Positions 1 through 8,851 of a DNA stretch of 41,299 bases are shown here, one piece after another; position 1 is the first letter of the stretch, and each line of letters opens with the position of its first letter. The notes beneath the pieces were generated by a model. It had not been told where the DNA came from. It saw only the letters and a list, made by a program, of their open reading frames with translations, and ran no database searches. The DNA comes from Lepiota brunneoincarnata (taxonomy: Eukaryota > Basidiomycota > Agaricomycetes > Agaricales > Agaricaceae), in the NCBI GenBank assembly GCA_023014365.1, contig JAEBUN010000092.1, positions 1 to 41,299 on the forward strand, written 5' to 3'. A program made the position numbers and the translations under genes.

Positions 1-301
1 CTATGAGAACGAACAAAAGATGAGTCCACAAAACAGTGAGTAGAACCACTATCAACAAGGGCTTTGAAAGGAGAAAGAGAAGAGAAATCAGAACTAACTA
101 CATTGTCCGTTGTAGAAATCGGGTCCGAAGCGGAGAGTACGGAAGCGGAGACAGAAGATACAGAAGTAATTAAAGGAGAAGTTAATGTGATATGAAAGGA
201 GTTCGGGTCGGAAAGAGCGGACGCATTGAGACGGAAACTCTCTGGAGCACAGCAGAGTTCAATGCGATCCTCAGTCTGTGCAGAGGCCTGAGGACCGCCG
301 A
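1..301 (-). CDS. pol: Ty3/gypsy Pol, N-terminal protease segment (partial)
   Basis: The minus-strand frame that is -1 relative to Gag is open from the gag stop to the left edge. It encodes a Ser/Thr-rich linker followed by KALVDSGSTHCFVD, the DSG active site of a retroviral-type aspartic protease, which cleaves the Gag-Pol polyprotein. No ATG lies at a sensible place, so expression as a Gag-Pol fusion by -1 frameshifting near the GGAAAAATAG sequence at 311-302 is likely (inference). The rest of Pol is outside the window. Confidence 0.75.
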
Positions 302-1702
302 CTATTTTTCCGAGCTCGGGAGAGCCGGCGCGTCTGTCTCGGGGAGCTGAGCCTGTCGGCCTTTAGCCTTGGCATCAGGGAATTTTTTCTTGTCGCAGTT
401 AGCAGCCCTGTGATTGGGATCTGCGCAGACAAGGCAGAGGTTATTGTCGAAACGTCGTTGACGTTCCTCGGGGGTTAATTTACCGTCCTTACCAAGTTTA
501 CTAGTAAGGTCGGATTTGGGCGGGGCCGATTTCTGACCGGCGGACGGGTTGGGCGGATTGCCCTTGAGGCTGGTGTTGGGCGTGCTGCCTCTGTTATTAT
601 TGGCAGGCTTGGCGGCAGGTTGCAGGTTGGTCGAGGTGGAAGGGGATGGGTTACCTCCAGGTTTCCTAGAGGCGGTCGGGTCCGAAACGGATTTGGCGCG
701 GGCCTTCTCGCGTTGGCGTTCCCAGTAGCGAGCATCGATCTTCATCGCTGCTGCTCGCATTTCGATGAAGGTATCGGGCTTGCCGTCGGGCCGATTGGAC
801 AGAATGTCCTGGATGCGGTCGGGGAGGCCTTTGTAGTAGCGGTGACAGAATACTTCGTCACCCCAGTGGAGTTGGCCAGCTAGGCGGAGAAAGTCGACGT
901 TGTAGACGGCGATCTTCTCGTCATAGCGCATTCGGAGGGAGTCGAGCTGCTCAGCAGCTTCTCCAGTCGGATCCGCGGGACCGAAATTGGTCTGCAGTTC
1001 CAGGGTGAACTGGTCCCAGTCCTCGATCCAGTCGTGTATTATTCCGTGGTTGTCGGCCTCGTCGAGGCCGATTTCGAAGTGTTGCTGTGCCACGCCTGTG
1101 AGGTATGTCAACGCGAAGTTGACCTTGGTGGCGGGGATAGCGAACTGGGCCGGGTTAGTACGGAAATAGAGCCGACATTGGAAGAGGAAGGGTTTGAGTT
1201 TGGCGGGGTCGGAACCTGTAAAGATGTCAGGTTCGCGAGCTTTGGTACGGGGAGATCGAGGAGGCTGTGGGGCTTGAGAGTTCCCACGGCCGTCCATTTG
1301 GTCGGCTATGCGTTGGAAAACTCGGAGTATGAGTCTATCATGGTCGTCTCGGGTGTTGCCAGGTGGGATGTTGTTGTTGTTGTCGCCGTTGTCTGATGGT
1401 TCGTCGTCGCCCGGGGGCCCGTCCCCATTGTCAGGGTAGTCGTCGGGATCACCAGGGTCGCTGGGATCAGGATTGGGGTCGGGGCCGTCGTCGGGGCCGT
1501 CGGGAGTCCGGAATACTGAAGGTTGTATATCTTCAGAGAAACAGTCTGGGGTCGAGGGTGCGATCGATTGTTGGTGAGAGCGAGAAGCCCTCGGGGAGTC
1601 GGGTTGCAGTTCCTCGGAAGGAGGTTGTCGAGTGATGCGTTTGCTACGGCGAGCGGCTGGAGTTACCAGAGTGCGAGTACGGGTAACTGTTCGAGAGACC
1701 AT
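302..1702 (-). CDS. gag: Ty3/gypsy Gag polyprotein
   Basis: A 466-residue ORF starting at the ATG at 1702-1700. The first third is Pro/Asp/Asn-rich and probably disordered (many DPD and NGD runs). The middle (about residues 150-330) is a retrotransposon Gag capsid-like region: FQCRLYFRTNP, LTYLTGVAQQHFE, and a RYYKGLPDRIQ motif typical of fungal gypsy Gag. The C-terminal part carries a CCHC zinc knuckle, CLVCADPNHRAANC (C-x2-C-x4-H-x4-C), for RNA binding. Its role is to form the virus-like particle that packages element RNA. It ends at TAG 304-302, directly after a run of five A, and protease follows in the -1 frame. The ORF is uninterrupted, so the copy may be fairly young. Confidence 0.88.
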   Translation of the reverse strand: MVSRTVTRTRTLVTPAARRSKRITRQPPSEELQPDSPRASRSHQQSIAPSTPDCFSEDIQPSVFRTPDGPDDGPDPNPDPSDPGDPDDYPDNGDGPPGDDEPSDNGDNNNNIPPGNTRDDHDRLILRVFQRIADQMDGRGNSQAPQPPRSPRTKAREPDIFTGSDPAKLKPFLFQCRLYFRTNPAQFAIPATKVNFALTYLTGVAQQHFEIGLDEADNHGIIHDWIEDWDQFTLELQTNFGPADPTGEAAEQLDSLRMRYDEKIAVYNVDFLRLAGQLHWGDEVFCHRYYKGLPDRIQDILSNRPDGKPDTFIEMRAAAMKIDARYWERQREKARAKSVSDPTASRKPGGNPSPSTSTNLQPAAKPANNNRGSTPNTSLKGNPPNPSAGQKSAPPKSDLTSKLGKDGKLTPEERQRRFDNNLCLVCADPNHRAANCDKKKFPDAKAKGRQAQLPETDAPALPSSEK

Positions 1703-1907
1703 GGTTAGAAAAATTCAGAGTGTGGTGGACAGGAGGAGTTTGAGTCTGATAATACTGTTAGAGCCGGTGCGGGTCGGGACCGAAGCGGAGGGTCGGGGTG
1801 GTATCCTTGGTATAAGGTAACCAGGGGACAGGGCGAAGTCAGTACGTAGACTTTGGGACCGAGGCGGAGTACGTCGGGCGGGGGGTTGGACTTGCGGCCT
1901 CAGCTTA

Positions 1908-2350
1908 TGTGCTGTGCCCTCCTACTGTCCTAGTCCGTATTTCAGGAAGTCGGAGCCGAAGCGGAGCGAGGCAGAAGAGAGGAGAGGATATGGAACAGGG
2001 AGCTGGTCCGCTGCTCGATTCGATTATCAGACTGAGGAGTACAAGCCAAGTACCTACGGTATATATACTACTGGTCTTACGAACTATGACTCATACTGAC
2101 TACGTGCGGAGTGAAGCGGAGACCCATATGGTTACAAACGGATTACAAACGAAATGGAGACCGGTACGGGTATGGAGACTGGTAACGTATCTTGACTACG
2201 GACGGGAAATGGAGATGGGGAAATAGAGACAGCGAGGTTCAGGTGACCACGGCACGTGTGGAGGTGGTCGCGTGATCGGGGCAGTGGGTTGCGGTCGGAG
2301 TGAGTCGGGGCCGAGTCGGAGGGCAGAGGGTTGTTGTGTGGAACACACGT
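1908..2350 (-). repeat. Candidate 5' LTR of the gypsy element
   Basis: Low-confidence boundaries. On the element strand this stretch begins with TGTGTTCC and ends with CAGCACA, as LTRs do (TG...CA), and holds a TATA-like sequence at 2060-2067. The second LTR is off the window, so neither end can be checked by alignment. The stretch and the adjacent leader carry several copies of a CTCCGCTTC-type motif (element strand). Confidence 0.3.
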
Positions 2351-3485
2351 GGAGTCGAGAAGCCGAAGTTTAAGTGATTAGACTTATAGTTGGCATGGAT
2401 ATGACAGCAGATAGTCATCCATTCATTTGATTCCGACCCAAAGCAGGCCAACTTTTGTGGGCCTAATATGGTGTCATCACGTGATATGAAATTCCACTTA
2501 ATATATGCCAATCTCGGCACCTCAACCTATACGAGATGCCTCCTTCAGGGATTCTCCACCTCTGCACCTGTATTACAGGATATCAAGGCCAATAGTCCAG
2601 TCACAACTTCTATAACTCCCCCCTCCCCGCCTCCTCTTGGCAGGGATATCTGCATCACGAGCTCTGGGAGCATGAGTACAAGTCCATCGCGGGAAGCATC
2701 GCGTCATTAGAGGTTCTTCCGCTCCTCCAGAAACATTTCGGATCAGGGATTTGTTGATGTCACTAGCGATATCGAATGCGTGGCGCAGGGGTAAAATAAA
2801 ACATTTTCTTATCCACCGGATTTAGTTTATAATCTGGAATCACTGGATTGGCGGGGTCCCTCCAGAGTCGTAAACACCACCTTAATAATATAGCTGAATC
2901 ACCTGCGCCCGTTGTCAGACCGGCCTCATGGCAATCTCCAATGAAGTGTTTTCTAATCCCCAGCAAAGTTTCCCCACCTGCTTTCTGTTTCCACAGGTTT
3001 TGGCCCACTCTTCTGCACTTGAAGATGACTGAAACCAGATGGAACCCCACAAAGGTGTTGGTAACGGCAAATTGGCTTTTCTGACCTCCTATTGATTGGA
3101 CTTGACATTCACTTCCCAGACATTTTCCGAGGTTTGCCATCACTTGCATGCTGACCAGAAGGACAACCAGCAATAATGGATCACACCACCCGACTTCAAG
3201 CCCCGTTGCCTGTCAACAACAGATATAGAGTTCATAGAGTTTTCAAGCTATTTCACCCCAAGCGAACGTATCATCGGTCATTCCACGGCAATTCACCACC
3301 ATCCTCTGGGGAATCACATCCGCTTGCCCTTGAAAATTGATTCGTGCACTAGGTCTCCTGACCTACGAATGGCTGCTCCTCGTGCACCAACGCCAGCCAA
3401 ACGGCCCGGTGGACATCGTACCGTCCGATCTTTCTTTATGGGAACCTCTTATGAAGCATTGCCGGGAAATGAAGTAACGCGCATT
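2351..3485. other. Intergenic region upstream of the LPMO gene
   Basis: No coding sequence I can support. A 136-codon minus-strand ORF (2763-3173) has no recognisable motif. The right end should contain the LPMO promoter. Confidence 0.5.
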
Positions 3486-3494
3486 TATATATAA
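3486..3494 (+). promoter_or_regulatory. TATA-like element of the LPMO gene
   Basis: TATATATAA lies about 62 nt before the LPMO start codon (3557), a plausible distance for a strongly expressed fungal secreted-enzyme gene. Predicted from sequence and position only. Confidence 0.5.
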
Positions 3495-3622
3495 GATACC
3501 GAGGTGAACCACTTCTCGCCAAGTGCCCCGCTTCATTCAATCCGTATCATCTCAGAATGCTTAAAGTCGTTTATGCTGTTGCTGCTACCCTTCTAGTCTT
3601 CACCTCTCATGTTGAGGCTCAT

Positions 3623-3627
3623 GGTTA
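3623..3627. repeat. Target-site duplication, left copy
   Basis: GGTTA immediately left of the element; identical to 8847-8851. In the uninterrupted LPMO gene this is one copy, encoding Gly23 and the first two bases of Tyr24. Confidence 0.95.
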
Positions 3628-4016
3628 TGTAGAACGTAGTAAGGTATATTCAGTCTCGACGCGAGAGCTAGAGTTTACCTGTAGAACGTAGTAAGGTATA
3701 CTACAAAGTAGTCAGTACAGTAATTAAAGGTATTGATAGAATACTCACTTCAGTCTCGACGCGAGAGCTGAAGTGCGACTACAAGCAAGAGACTATTTAT
3801 CTAACACTACGATACACGCGCTTGTACGTAGACAATAAGCACAATAGCAATAGTGTACAGGCAGAGGAGGACGGTAAGGGCATAGCATAAAAGATAAAAA
3901 CGGTAGAGACCGTGCAAGAGAAACGGAGCGCGGGATATGGAACAAACACGAAAGGGCGGGAAAAGGACGCCAGCTAAACGGAGACCGGAACTCGGCACGC
4001 GTTTGCGAGCTCGACA
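3628..4016 (-). repeat. Copia 3' LTR
   Basis: 389 bp, matching 8458-8846 except at 3859 and 3932. It contains an internal duplication: a 20-bp unit beginning TGTAGAACGTAG at 3628 and again at 3680, and a 19-bp unit beginning CAGTCTCGACGCGAG at 3651 and again at 3751. The second unit holds the hairpin-like TCTCG-acg-CGAGA. Confidence 0.96.
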
Positions 4017-4025
4017 CTCCCCTTC
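4017..4025 (-). promoter_or_regulatory. Polypurine tract of the copia element
   Basis: On the element strand GAAGGGGAG directly abuts the 3' LTR, the expected position of the plus-strand DNA primer. It overlaps the pol stop codon (TGA, 4026-4024). Confidence 0.8.
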
Positions 4026-6867
4026 AAACCGTAGCGAGTCCGAGTTCTCGCGCGAAATGTTTGACTTTCGGCGAGGGGAGGGCTTTGGTGAAGACGTCGG
4101 CCACCATGTCCTCGGTAGGGCAATATATGAGCCGGATTTTGCCTTCCTCGATGATCCAACAAATGAAGTGGTAGCGAACGTCGATGTGTTTCGTTCGCGC
4201 GTGGTACTGGTGGTCCTTGGATAGCGCGATGGCTGATTGGTTGTCGGAGAAAATGGTGGTGGAAGGGATAGTGGTATCGAAAACCTGAGAAATGAGTGAA
4301 CGAAGCCATAAGGCCTCCTTCGAAGCGTGTGTAGCACCCACATATTCCGATTCGGTAGTAGATAGAGTGACGATTTCTTGACGTTTTGCGCTCCAAGAAA
4401 CTGCGCCGCCGTTGATAATGAAGGCGTAGCCAGACGTGGCACGGCGGTCCTCTGCCATGTTGCCGTTGGCGTCCGTAAAGCCTTCGAGGCCTTCTCCATA
4501 GCCTCCGTAAATGAGCCACAGATCCTGTGTACCCTTCAGGTACCGGAACACTCTCCTGGCCGCTTCCCAGTGTGCCTCTCCAGGGTTCTTCGTGAATTTC
4601 GAGAGGACTTGAACGGTGTACGCGATATCCAGTCGCGTTCCCATGGCGGCGTACATCAGAGTGCCAACGGCCTCCTGGTAGGGCTTGCTGGCCATGCGAG
4701 CGATGTCGGCGGTCGTTTGTGGCGACTGCTCGCTCGTTAAGCGGACGGCAGGGTCCATCGGGGTACTGACTGGCTTCTCGTTCTCGAGCCCATAGCGTCT
4801 GAGTGAAGCAGCAATATATGAATGTTGAGACAGCAAGAGCTTACCCTGCTCTTTGTCTCTCTTCACCTCAATCCCCAGGAGCCAGTGAATTTCTCCTAGA
4901 TCTGTGATCTCAACGAACCGCTTAACCCCATCCTTTACCCAGTCTACCAGCGCAATGGTCGATGCAACGAGTGTGCAGTCGTCAACGTGCACTAAAATTA
5001 CGGTGAGGTCCAGTGCCACAAGTTTGAAGAATACGCTCTGGTCAACTTCACAGCGTGTAAAGCCCAAGTGGTCGACTAGGATCTCGCATAGACGTTGGTA
5101 CCATCGCCGCCCGGATTGTTTGAGTCCATAGAGGGTCTTCTTGAGGTGGCAAACATGGTGGGGGTGAGTTGGGGATGTGAAACCAGGGGGTTGTCGCATG
5201 TAAATCGACTCATCAGGGCCTAGCTTCCCGTTTAGGTAAGCCCCCTTGATATCGATCTGGTGTATCTCGTAGTTACGAGCAGCGGCGATTGCGAGCACAG
5301 CCCGGATGGACGCAAGGCGTGCAACAGGCGCGAAGGTATCAAAATAGTCAACTCCCGGGACTTGTGAAAAACCTTGGGCGACGAGGCGGGCCTTGTAGCG
5401 GACGACATTTCCAGCAGCATCCTTTTTTGCTTTGAAGACCCATTTTGAGCCGACAACGTTAGCTCCGATTGGCCGATCAACAAGTTCCCACGTTCCGGCA
5501 TCGCCCAACATAGTAAGTTCTTCCTCCATGGCCTTCTTCCACAACTCCCAGTCTGCTCGTTTCCTCGCCTCCTGCAGGCTCCCAGGTTCCAATCCCTCGG
5601 TCTCCTCAATGTCTGCTGCTAGGACGTGAACATCAGCCCAGTCTTGTTCTTCTGCCAGAGTGACTGCTCGCCCCTCTAGGATGTCTTTAGCTTTGGTGCT
5701 TGGATTTCGGGCACGCTGGGGTCTTGGTACCTGTGGATCAGCCTCGCTAGGCAACTCCTTTGGGCTGACGTCGCTTTCAGCATCGCTTTTTCGGGAATCG
5801 GCTGTGAAATCGGCTGGTTGTTGATCAGGGAAGGGGGTGGGGGTGTCTTGTGTCTCGTTTGGGGCACTAGTGCTGCGTAATGGGTCGTTTCTAGGCTCGC
5901 TTGCTGGTGAGTGCTCCCCTTCGAGCCCGGGACGACCTGAGTTAATAAAACGGAAATTACGCTCGATCTTTATAGCACTTGTGTCCAGAAAATAGATGCA
6001 AGAGCCATTGCTCTCGGCATCATACCCGACCCATCTCCCTTTCTTCGCTCGCCCACCGAGCTTGTCCCCTCCTGCCTGGTGTACCCACACCTCCTCTCCC
6101 CACTTGCGTACTGCTCGCAAGTCTGGTTTGCGGCCATATATTGTTTCGAATGGCGTTCTCCCCTCGACTGCTCGGGTACCAGTCCTGTTCATCAACCAAA
6201 CTACATGGGCAACCGCTTCTGCCCATAGCAACTTTGGGAGGCGACTTGCATGCAGTATTGCACGCGTGCGCTCAACAATCGTTCGATTTCGGCGTTCGGC
6301 AATCCCATTGTGTTGGGGTGTGTCGTGTACAGTGAGCTTGGTTTCCGTGCCTCGGGACTTTAGATAGGACTGAAACTCGCCTGTGGTGTATTCCCCACCT
6401 CTGTCCGAGTGTAGGGCCTTAATACGCGTGCCAAATTGTGTTTCACACCATGCATCGAAGTTCCGGTAGGCATTGAAAACGTCGGACTTGTTTGAGAGGA
6501 AATCGATGTGAGTCCACCTTGAGAAGTCATCGATAAAGGTCACGTAGTAACGCTTTCCTCGCTTTGTCTCCACTCGTGCAGGCCCCCAGACATCGGAATG
6601 GATCTCCTGACCGAGCGATGATGCTCTCTCACCCTCCCGGACCTTTGAAATCGGCAGCCGAGTTGTTTTGCCATAGGCACATGACTTGCAGAAAATGTCT
6701 GTGTCCGTTCCATCTTCTAGCTTTAGGCCAGTCACCAGGCCATCGCGAATAAGCTTTCGAGCAGCACCAGCTGAAATGTGGCCTAGGCGACGATGCAACA
6801 TGTCCAAGCTGAGTGGTTCGTTCACCACATTTACCTCTTCTGTCTCTTTGATCAATTTATACAGGCC
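4024..6867 (-). CDS. pol: Copia integrase, reverse transcriptase and RNase H
   Basis: Same frame as gag-protease, separated by one stop codon. In order: the GAG-pre-integrase HHCC finger (MLHRRLGHIS ... FCKSCAYGK); the integrase DDE core (EIHSDVWGP, LHSDRGGEYTT, NGIAERRNRT); a Pro/Ser-rich linker; copia reverse transcriptase (KWVFKAKKD, YKARLVAQGFSQ, TFAPVARLASIR, QIDIKGAYLNG, LYGLKQS, and the catalytic ILVHVDDCT box); and RNase H (GFTDANGN, STTESEYVGA, FSDNQSAIALSK, ARTKHIDVRYHF). About 940 residues, no internal stop or frameshift. Makes element cDNA and inserts it. Confidence 0.95.
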   Translation of the reverse strand, partial: GLYKLIKETEEVNVVNEPLSLDMLHRRLGHISAGAARKLIRDGLVTGLKLEDGTDTDIFCKSCAYGKTTRLPISKVREGERASSLGQEIHSDVWGPARVETKRGKRYYVTFIDDFSRWTHIDFLSNKSDVFNAYRNFDAWCETQFGTRIKALHSDRGGEYTTGEFQSYLKSRGTETKLTVHDTPQHNGIAERRNRTIVERTRAILHASRLPKLLWAEAVAHVVWLMNRTGTRAVEGRTPFETIYGRKPDLRAVRKWGEEVWVHQAGGDKLGGRAKKGRWVGYDAESNGSCIYFLDTSAIKIERNFRFINSGRPGLEGEHSPASEPRNDPLRSTSAPNETQDTPTPFPDQQPADFTADSRKSDAESDVSPKELPSEADPQVPRPQRARNPSTKAKDILEGRAVTLAEEQDWADVHVLAADIEETEGLEPGSLQEARKRADWELWKKAMEEELTMLGDAGTWELVDRPIGANVVGSKWVFKAKKDAAGNVVRYKARLVAQGFSQVPGVDYFDTFAPVARLASIRAVLAIAAARNYEIHQIDIKGAYLNGKLGPDESIYMRQPPGFTSPTHPHHVCHLKKTLYGLKQSGRRWYQRLCEILVDHLGFTRCEVDQSVFFKLVALDLTVILVHVDDCTLVASTIALVDWVKDGVKRFVEITDLGEIHWLLGIEVKRDKEQGKLLLSQHSYIAASLRRYGLENEKPVSTPMDPAVRLTSEQSPQTTADIARMASKPYQEAVGTLMYAAMGTRLDIAYTVQVLSKFTKNPGEAHWEAARRVFRYLKGTQDLWLIYGGYGEGLEGFTDANGNMAEDRRATSGYAFIINGGAVSWSAKRQEIVTLSTTESEYVGATHASKEALWLRSLISQVFDTTIPSTTIFSDNQSAIALSKDHQYHARTKHIDVRYHFICWIIEEGKIRLIYCPTEDMVADVFTKALPSPKVKHFARELGLATV

Positions 6868-8394
6868 TCATCCGGTTCTCGGGATCTCGGCAATCCGGGC
6901 ACCACCCGTATCACGAATGATGCACTTGCCATTGGCGAAGGTGGTTGAGAAGCCAGCGTCATCAAGTCGGCCAATCGACACAAGAGTGTAGCCTGCCTCA
7001 GGTGAATACAGGACTTCGCTGAGGTGGAGTTGTGATGAGGTAGCTCCGTTCGGCAATTCTAGTACTACTTCACCCTTTCCAATGGCATTGAAGGCCTTCT
7101 TGTTTGCAGCACGTAGAGGTCGAGGTGGGATGGGTTGGAAGGTCGCAAAAATATCTCGGTATGGGGAGATGTGATTCGTAGCACCTGAGTCGAAAACTTC
7201 GACTTGGGTTGGGCTTGGTTCAGTGGCACTTACAACTTCATCAATAGCTACACTGAAGTCGTCGATGTCAAAGTCATCAAACTCGCTCATTGACTCCTCT
7301 TCACTCCACGACCCGGTAAGATTCGTTTCGACTTCTGACCAGCTTGCATCCGTTTCGGAGTCCAAACACTCCTCAACCATGAGGGAGCAATCCTCATCAT
7401 CGCTGTCCGCCGTCACGGCATTAGCACTTCCACCCTTCTTGTTAGGTGAGTTTCCTCCTTTCTCCCCATCCCTCCTTTCGCTGATAGGCTTTTTCGGGTT
7501 GGGACATTCTCGCTTCCAGTGTTCACCACCGCAGTTCCAGCACGGACCCTTTTTCTTTCCCTTCCCTTTCGGCTTCCCACCTCCATTGCTACCTTTGCTT
7601 CCTTCAGTAACCAGGGCATCGTCGTGTTCCGGTTTAGCATTTCCAGCCCTTGATCGTTCAGGGCGTGCTCGCTCCCATTCATCGCTAATCAATATGATCA
7701 GGATTTCGGGCTCAATGGTATGTTGGAGGGAACTATGAAGTTGGGCAGCAGATAATTGATTTGAGGCATAGGATGATAACCAACGGGGTAGGGACTGGAG
7801 GATTGCACTCCTATAGTCGTCGTCACTGATGGTGACACCAACAGCACCCAGCTCGGCCTTTCGGGAACGTATCTCGTTTAGGAATAGATGAACATCACCC
7901 CTGTCAGGGCATCGCATGGTCATAAATTCGCGACGAAGCCGAGCTTGCGAGAAGGCACTCTTGTAAGTGTATTCTCGCTTTATAGAGTCCCACATCAGCT
8001 TGACAGTATGATGACCAGCAGTGACCATTAGCGTGGAATCTGGGAGACGTTGGGCAAGCAAGGAGCGAGCGATATTTTCGTTCCTTTCCCAAGTCTCGAC
8101 CATTTCAGTAGTGGCAATAGGAGCAGCAGGTGTGGTTGTAGTAGGAGCTGTGGGAGCAGTCGTAACAGGGGTGGTGGTAGCAGGAGCTGTGGGAGCAGTG
8201 GAAAGAGTGGCTGTGGGTTGTGACCCACTGGTTGAGGTTGGGAGTTCAGGACGCAGCAAACTACCATCGAAATGGCCCCACAGTCCCTTTCCTTGGATTA
8301 CTGTCTGGAAACGTAGCACAAAGATTGCCCAGTTTCCCCCAGACACATCCAGCTTTGGTACTGACGTAGGGAGCATATCGTTTACAGTAGACAT
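6868..8394 (-). CDS. gag: Copia Gag and protease
   Basis: Start chosen at the ATG 8394-8392, the first in the open frame. An N-terminal Gag region similar to the UBN2/DUF4219 type of copia Gag (WDSIKREYTY, SAFSQARLRREFMTMRC) is interrupted by an Ala/Thr/Pro-rich repeat around residues 45-85. A CCHC zinc knuckle, CWNCGGEHWKRECP, follows, then an acidic linker and the aspartic protease active site VFDSGATNHISP. The frame runs to TGA 6870-6868 just before the integrase zinc-finger region. Copia elements normally have one continuous gag-pol ORF, and the next ORF continues in exactly the same frame, so this stop is either a disabling point mutation or a readthrough site. Confidence 0.9.
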   Translation of the reverse strand: MSTVNDMLPTSVPKLDVSGGNWAIFVLRFQTVIQGKGLWGHFDGSLLRPELPTSTSGSQPTATLSTAPTAPATTTPVTTAPTAPTTTTPAAPIATTEMVETWERNENIARSLLAQRLPDSTLMVTAGHHTVKLMWDSIKREYTYKSAFSQARLRREFMTMRCPDRGDVHLFLNEIRSRKAELGAVGVTISDDDYRSAILQSLPRWLSSYASNQLSAAQLHSSLQHTIEPEILIILISDEWERARPERSRAGNAKPEHDDALVTEGSKGSNGGGKPKGKGKKKGPCWNCGGEHWKRECPNPKKPISERRDGEKGGNSPNKKGGSANAVTADSDDEDCSLMVEECLDSETDASWSEVETNLTGSWSEEESMSEFDDFDIDDFSVAIDEVVSATEPSPTQVEVFDSGATNHISPYRDIFATFQPIPPRPLRAANKKAFNAIGKGEVVLELPNGATSSQLHLSEVLYSPEAGYTLVSIGRLDDAGFSTTFANGKCIIRDTGGARIAEIPRTG

Positions 8395-8444
8395 TGCACA
8401 ATAGATCAATGTATTCGGTTATCTGGTTAATAGCACGTTGGCGC

Positions 8445-8457
8445 GGGGCCCATAACC
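8445..8457 (-). promoter_or_regulatory. Primer binding site matching the initiator Met-tRNA anticodon arm
   Basis: Directly after the 5' LTR the element strand reads GGTTATGGGCCCC. Its complement, GGGCCCATAACC, is the anticodon stem-loop of eukaryotic initiator methionyl-tRNA (CAU anticodon in the middle). Drosophila copia and some yeast copia-type elements are known to prime from such an internally cleaved half-tRNA, so this is the likely primer here. Confidence 0.8.
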
Positions 8458-8846
8458 TGTAGAACGTAGTAAGGTATATTCAGTCTCGACGCGAGAGCTA
8501 GAGTTTACCTGTAGAACGTAGTAAGGTATACTACAAAGTAGTCAGTACAGTAATTAAAGGTATTGATAGAATACTCACTTCAGTCTCGACGCGAGAGCTG
8601 AAGTGCGACTACAAGCAAGAGACTATTTATCTAACACTACGATACACGCGCTTGTACGTAGACAATAAGCACAATAGCAATAGTGTACGGGCAGAGGAGG
8701 ACGGTAAGGGCATAGCATAAAAGATAAAAACGGTAGAGACCGTGCAAGAGAAACGGAGCGCAGGATATGGAACAAACACGAAAGGGCGGGAAAAGGACGC
8801 CAGCTAAACGGAGACCGGAACTCGGCACGCGTTTGCGAGCTCGACA
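8458..8846 (-). repeat. Copia 5' LTR (promoter LTR)
   Basis: The LTR upstream of gag in element orientation; it should contain the element promoter. Same length and the same internal repeats as the left LTR, with two mismatches in 389 positions, which indicates a recent insertion. Confidence 0.96.
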
Positions 8847-8851
8847 GGTTA
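8847..8851. repeat. Target-site duplication, right copy
   Basis: GGTTA immediately right of the element, matching 3623-3627. Five base pairs is the usual duplication for copia integrases. Confidence 0.95.

Larger units (their letters stand above)
1..2350 (-). mobile_element. 5' part of a Ty3/gypsy LTR retrotransposon, cut by the left window edge
   Basis: Reading leftwards on the minus strand, this holds a probable 5' LTR/leader, a complete gag (302-1702) and the beginning of an aspartic protease (1-301). Reverse transcriptase, RNase H, integrase and the 3' LTR would lie beyond position 1. Gag with one zinc knuckle followed by a separate-frame protease with a DSG active site is the normal order for Ty3/gypsy elements. 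The right boundary is not proven, because only one LTR is in the window. A TATA-like stretch on the element strand (2060-2067) fits a promoter inside an LTR lying roughly between 1908 and 2350. Confidence 0.8.
3628..8846 (-). mobile_element. Complete Ty1/copia LTR retrotransposon inserted in the LPMO gene
   Basis: A 5219-bp element on the minus strand: 5' LTR 8458-8846, primer binding site, gag-protease ORF, integrase-RT-RNase H ORF, polypurine tract and 3' LTR 3628-4016. The order integrase before reverse transcriptase defines copia. The LTRs are both 389 bp, begin TGTCGAG and end CTACA on the element strand, and differ at two bases only (3859/8689 and 3932/8762). It is flanked by a 5-bp direct repeat GGTTA (3623-3627 and 8847-8851). 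Coding regions are intact except for a single TGA between gag-protease and integrase (6870-6868). Confidence 0.96.

Noticed and set aside
2763..3173. 136-codon minus-strand ORF upstream of the LPMO
   Set aside because: No motif and no convincing splice partners. It could also be intergenic chance or decayed sequence.
3628..8846. Insert in the LPMO considered as a giant intron or intein
   Set aside because: It has LTRs, PBS, PPT, a target duplication and copia ORFs in antisense orientation; no splice sites at the borders.
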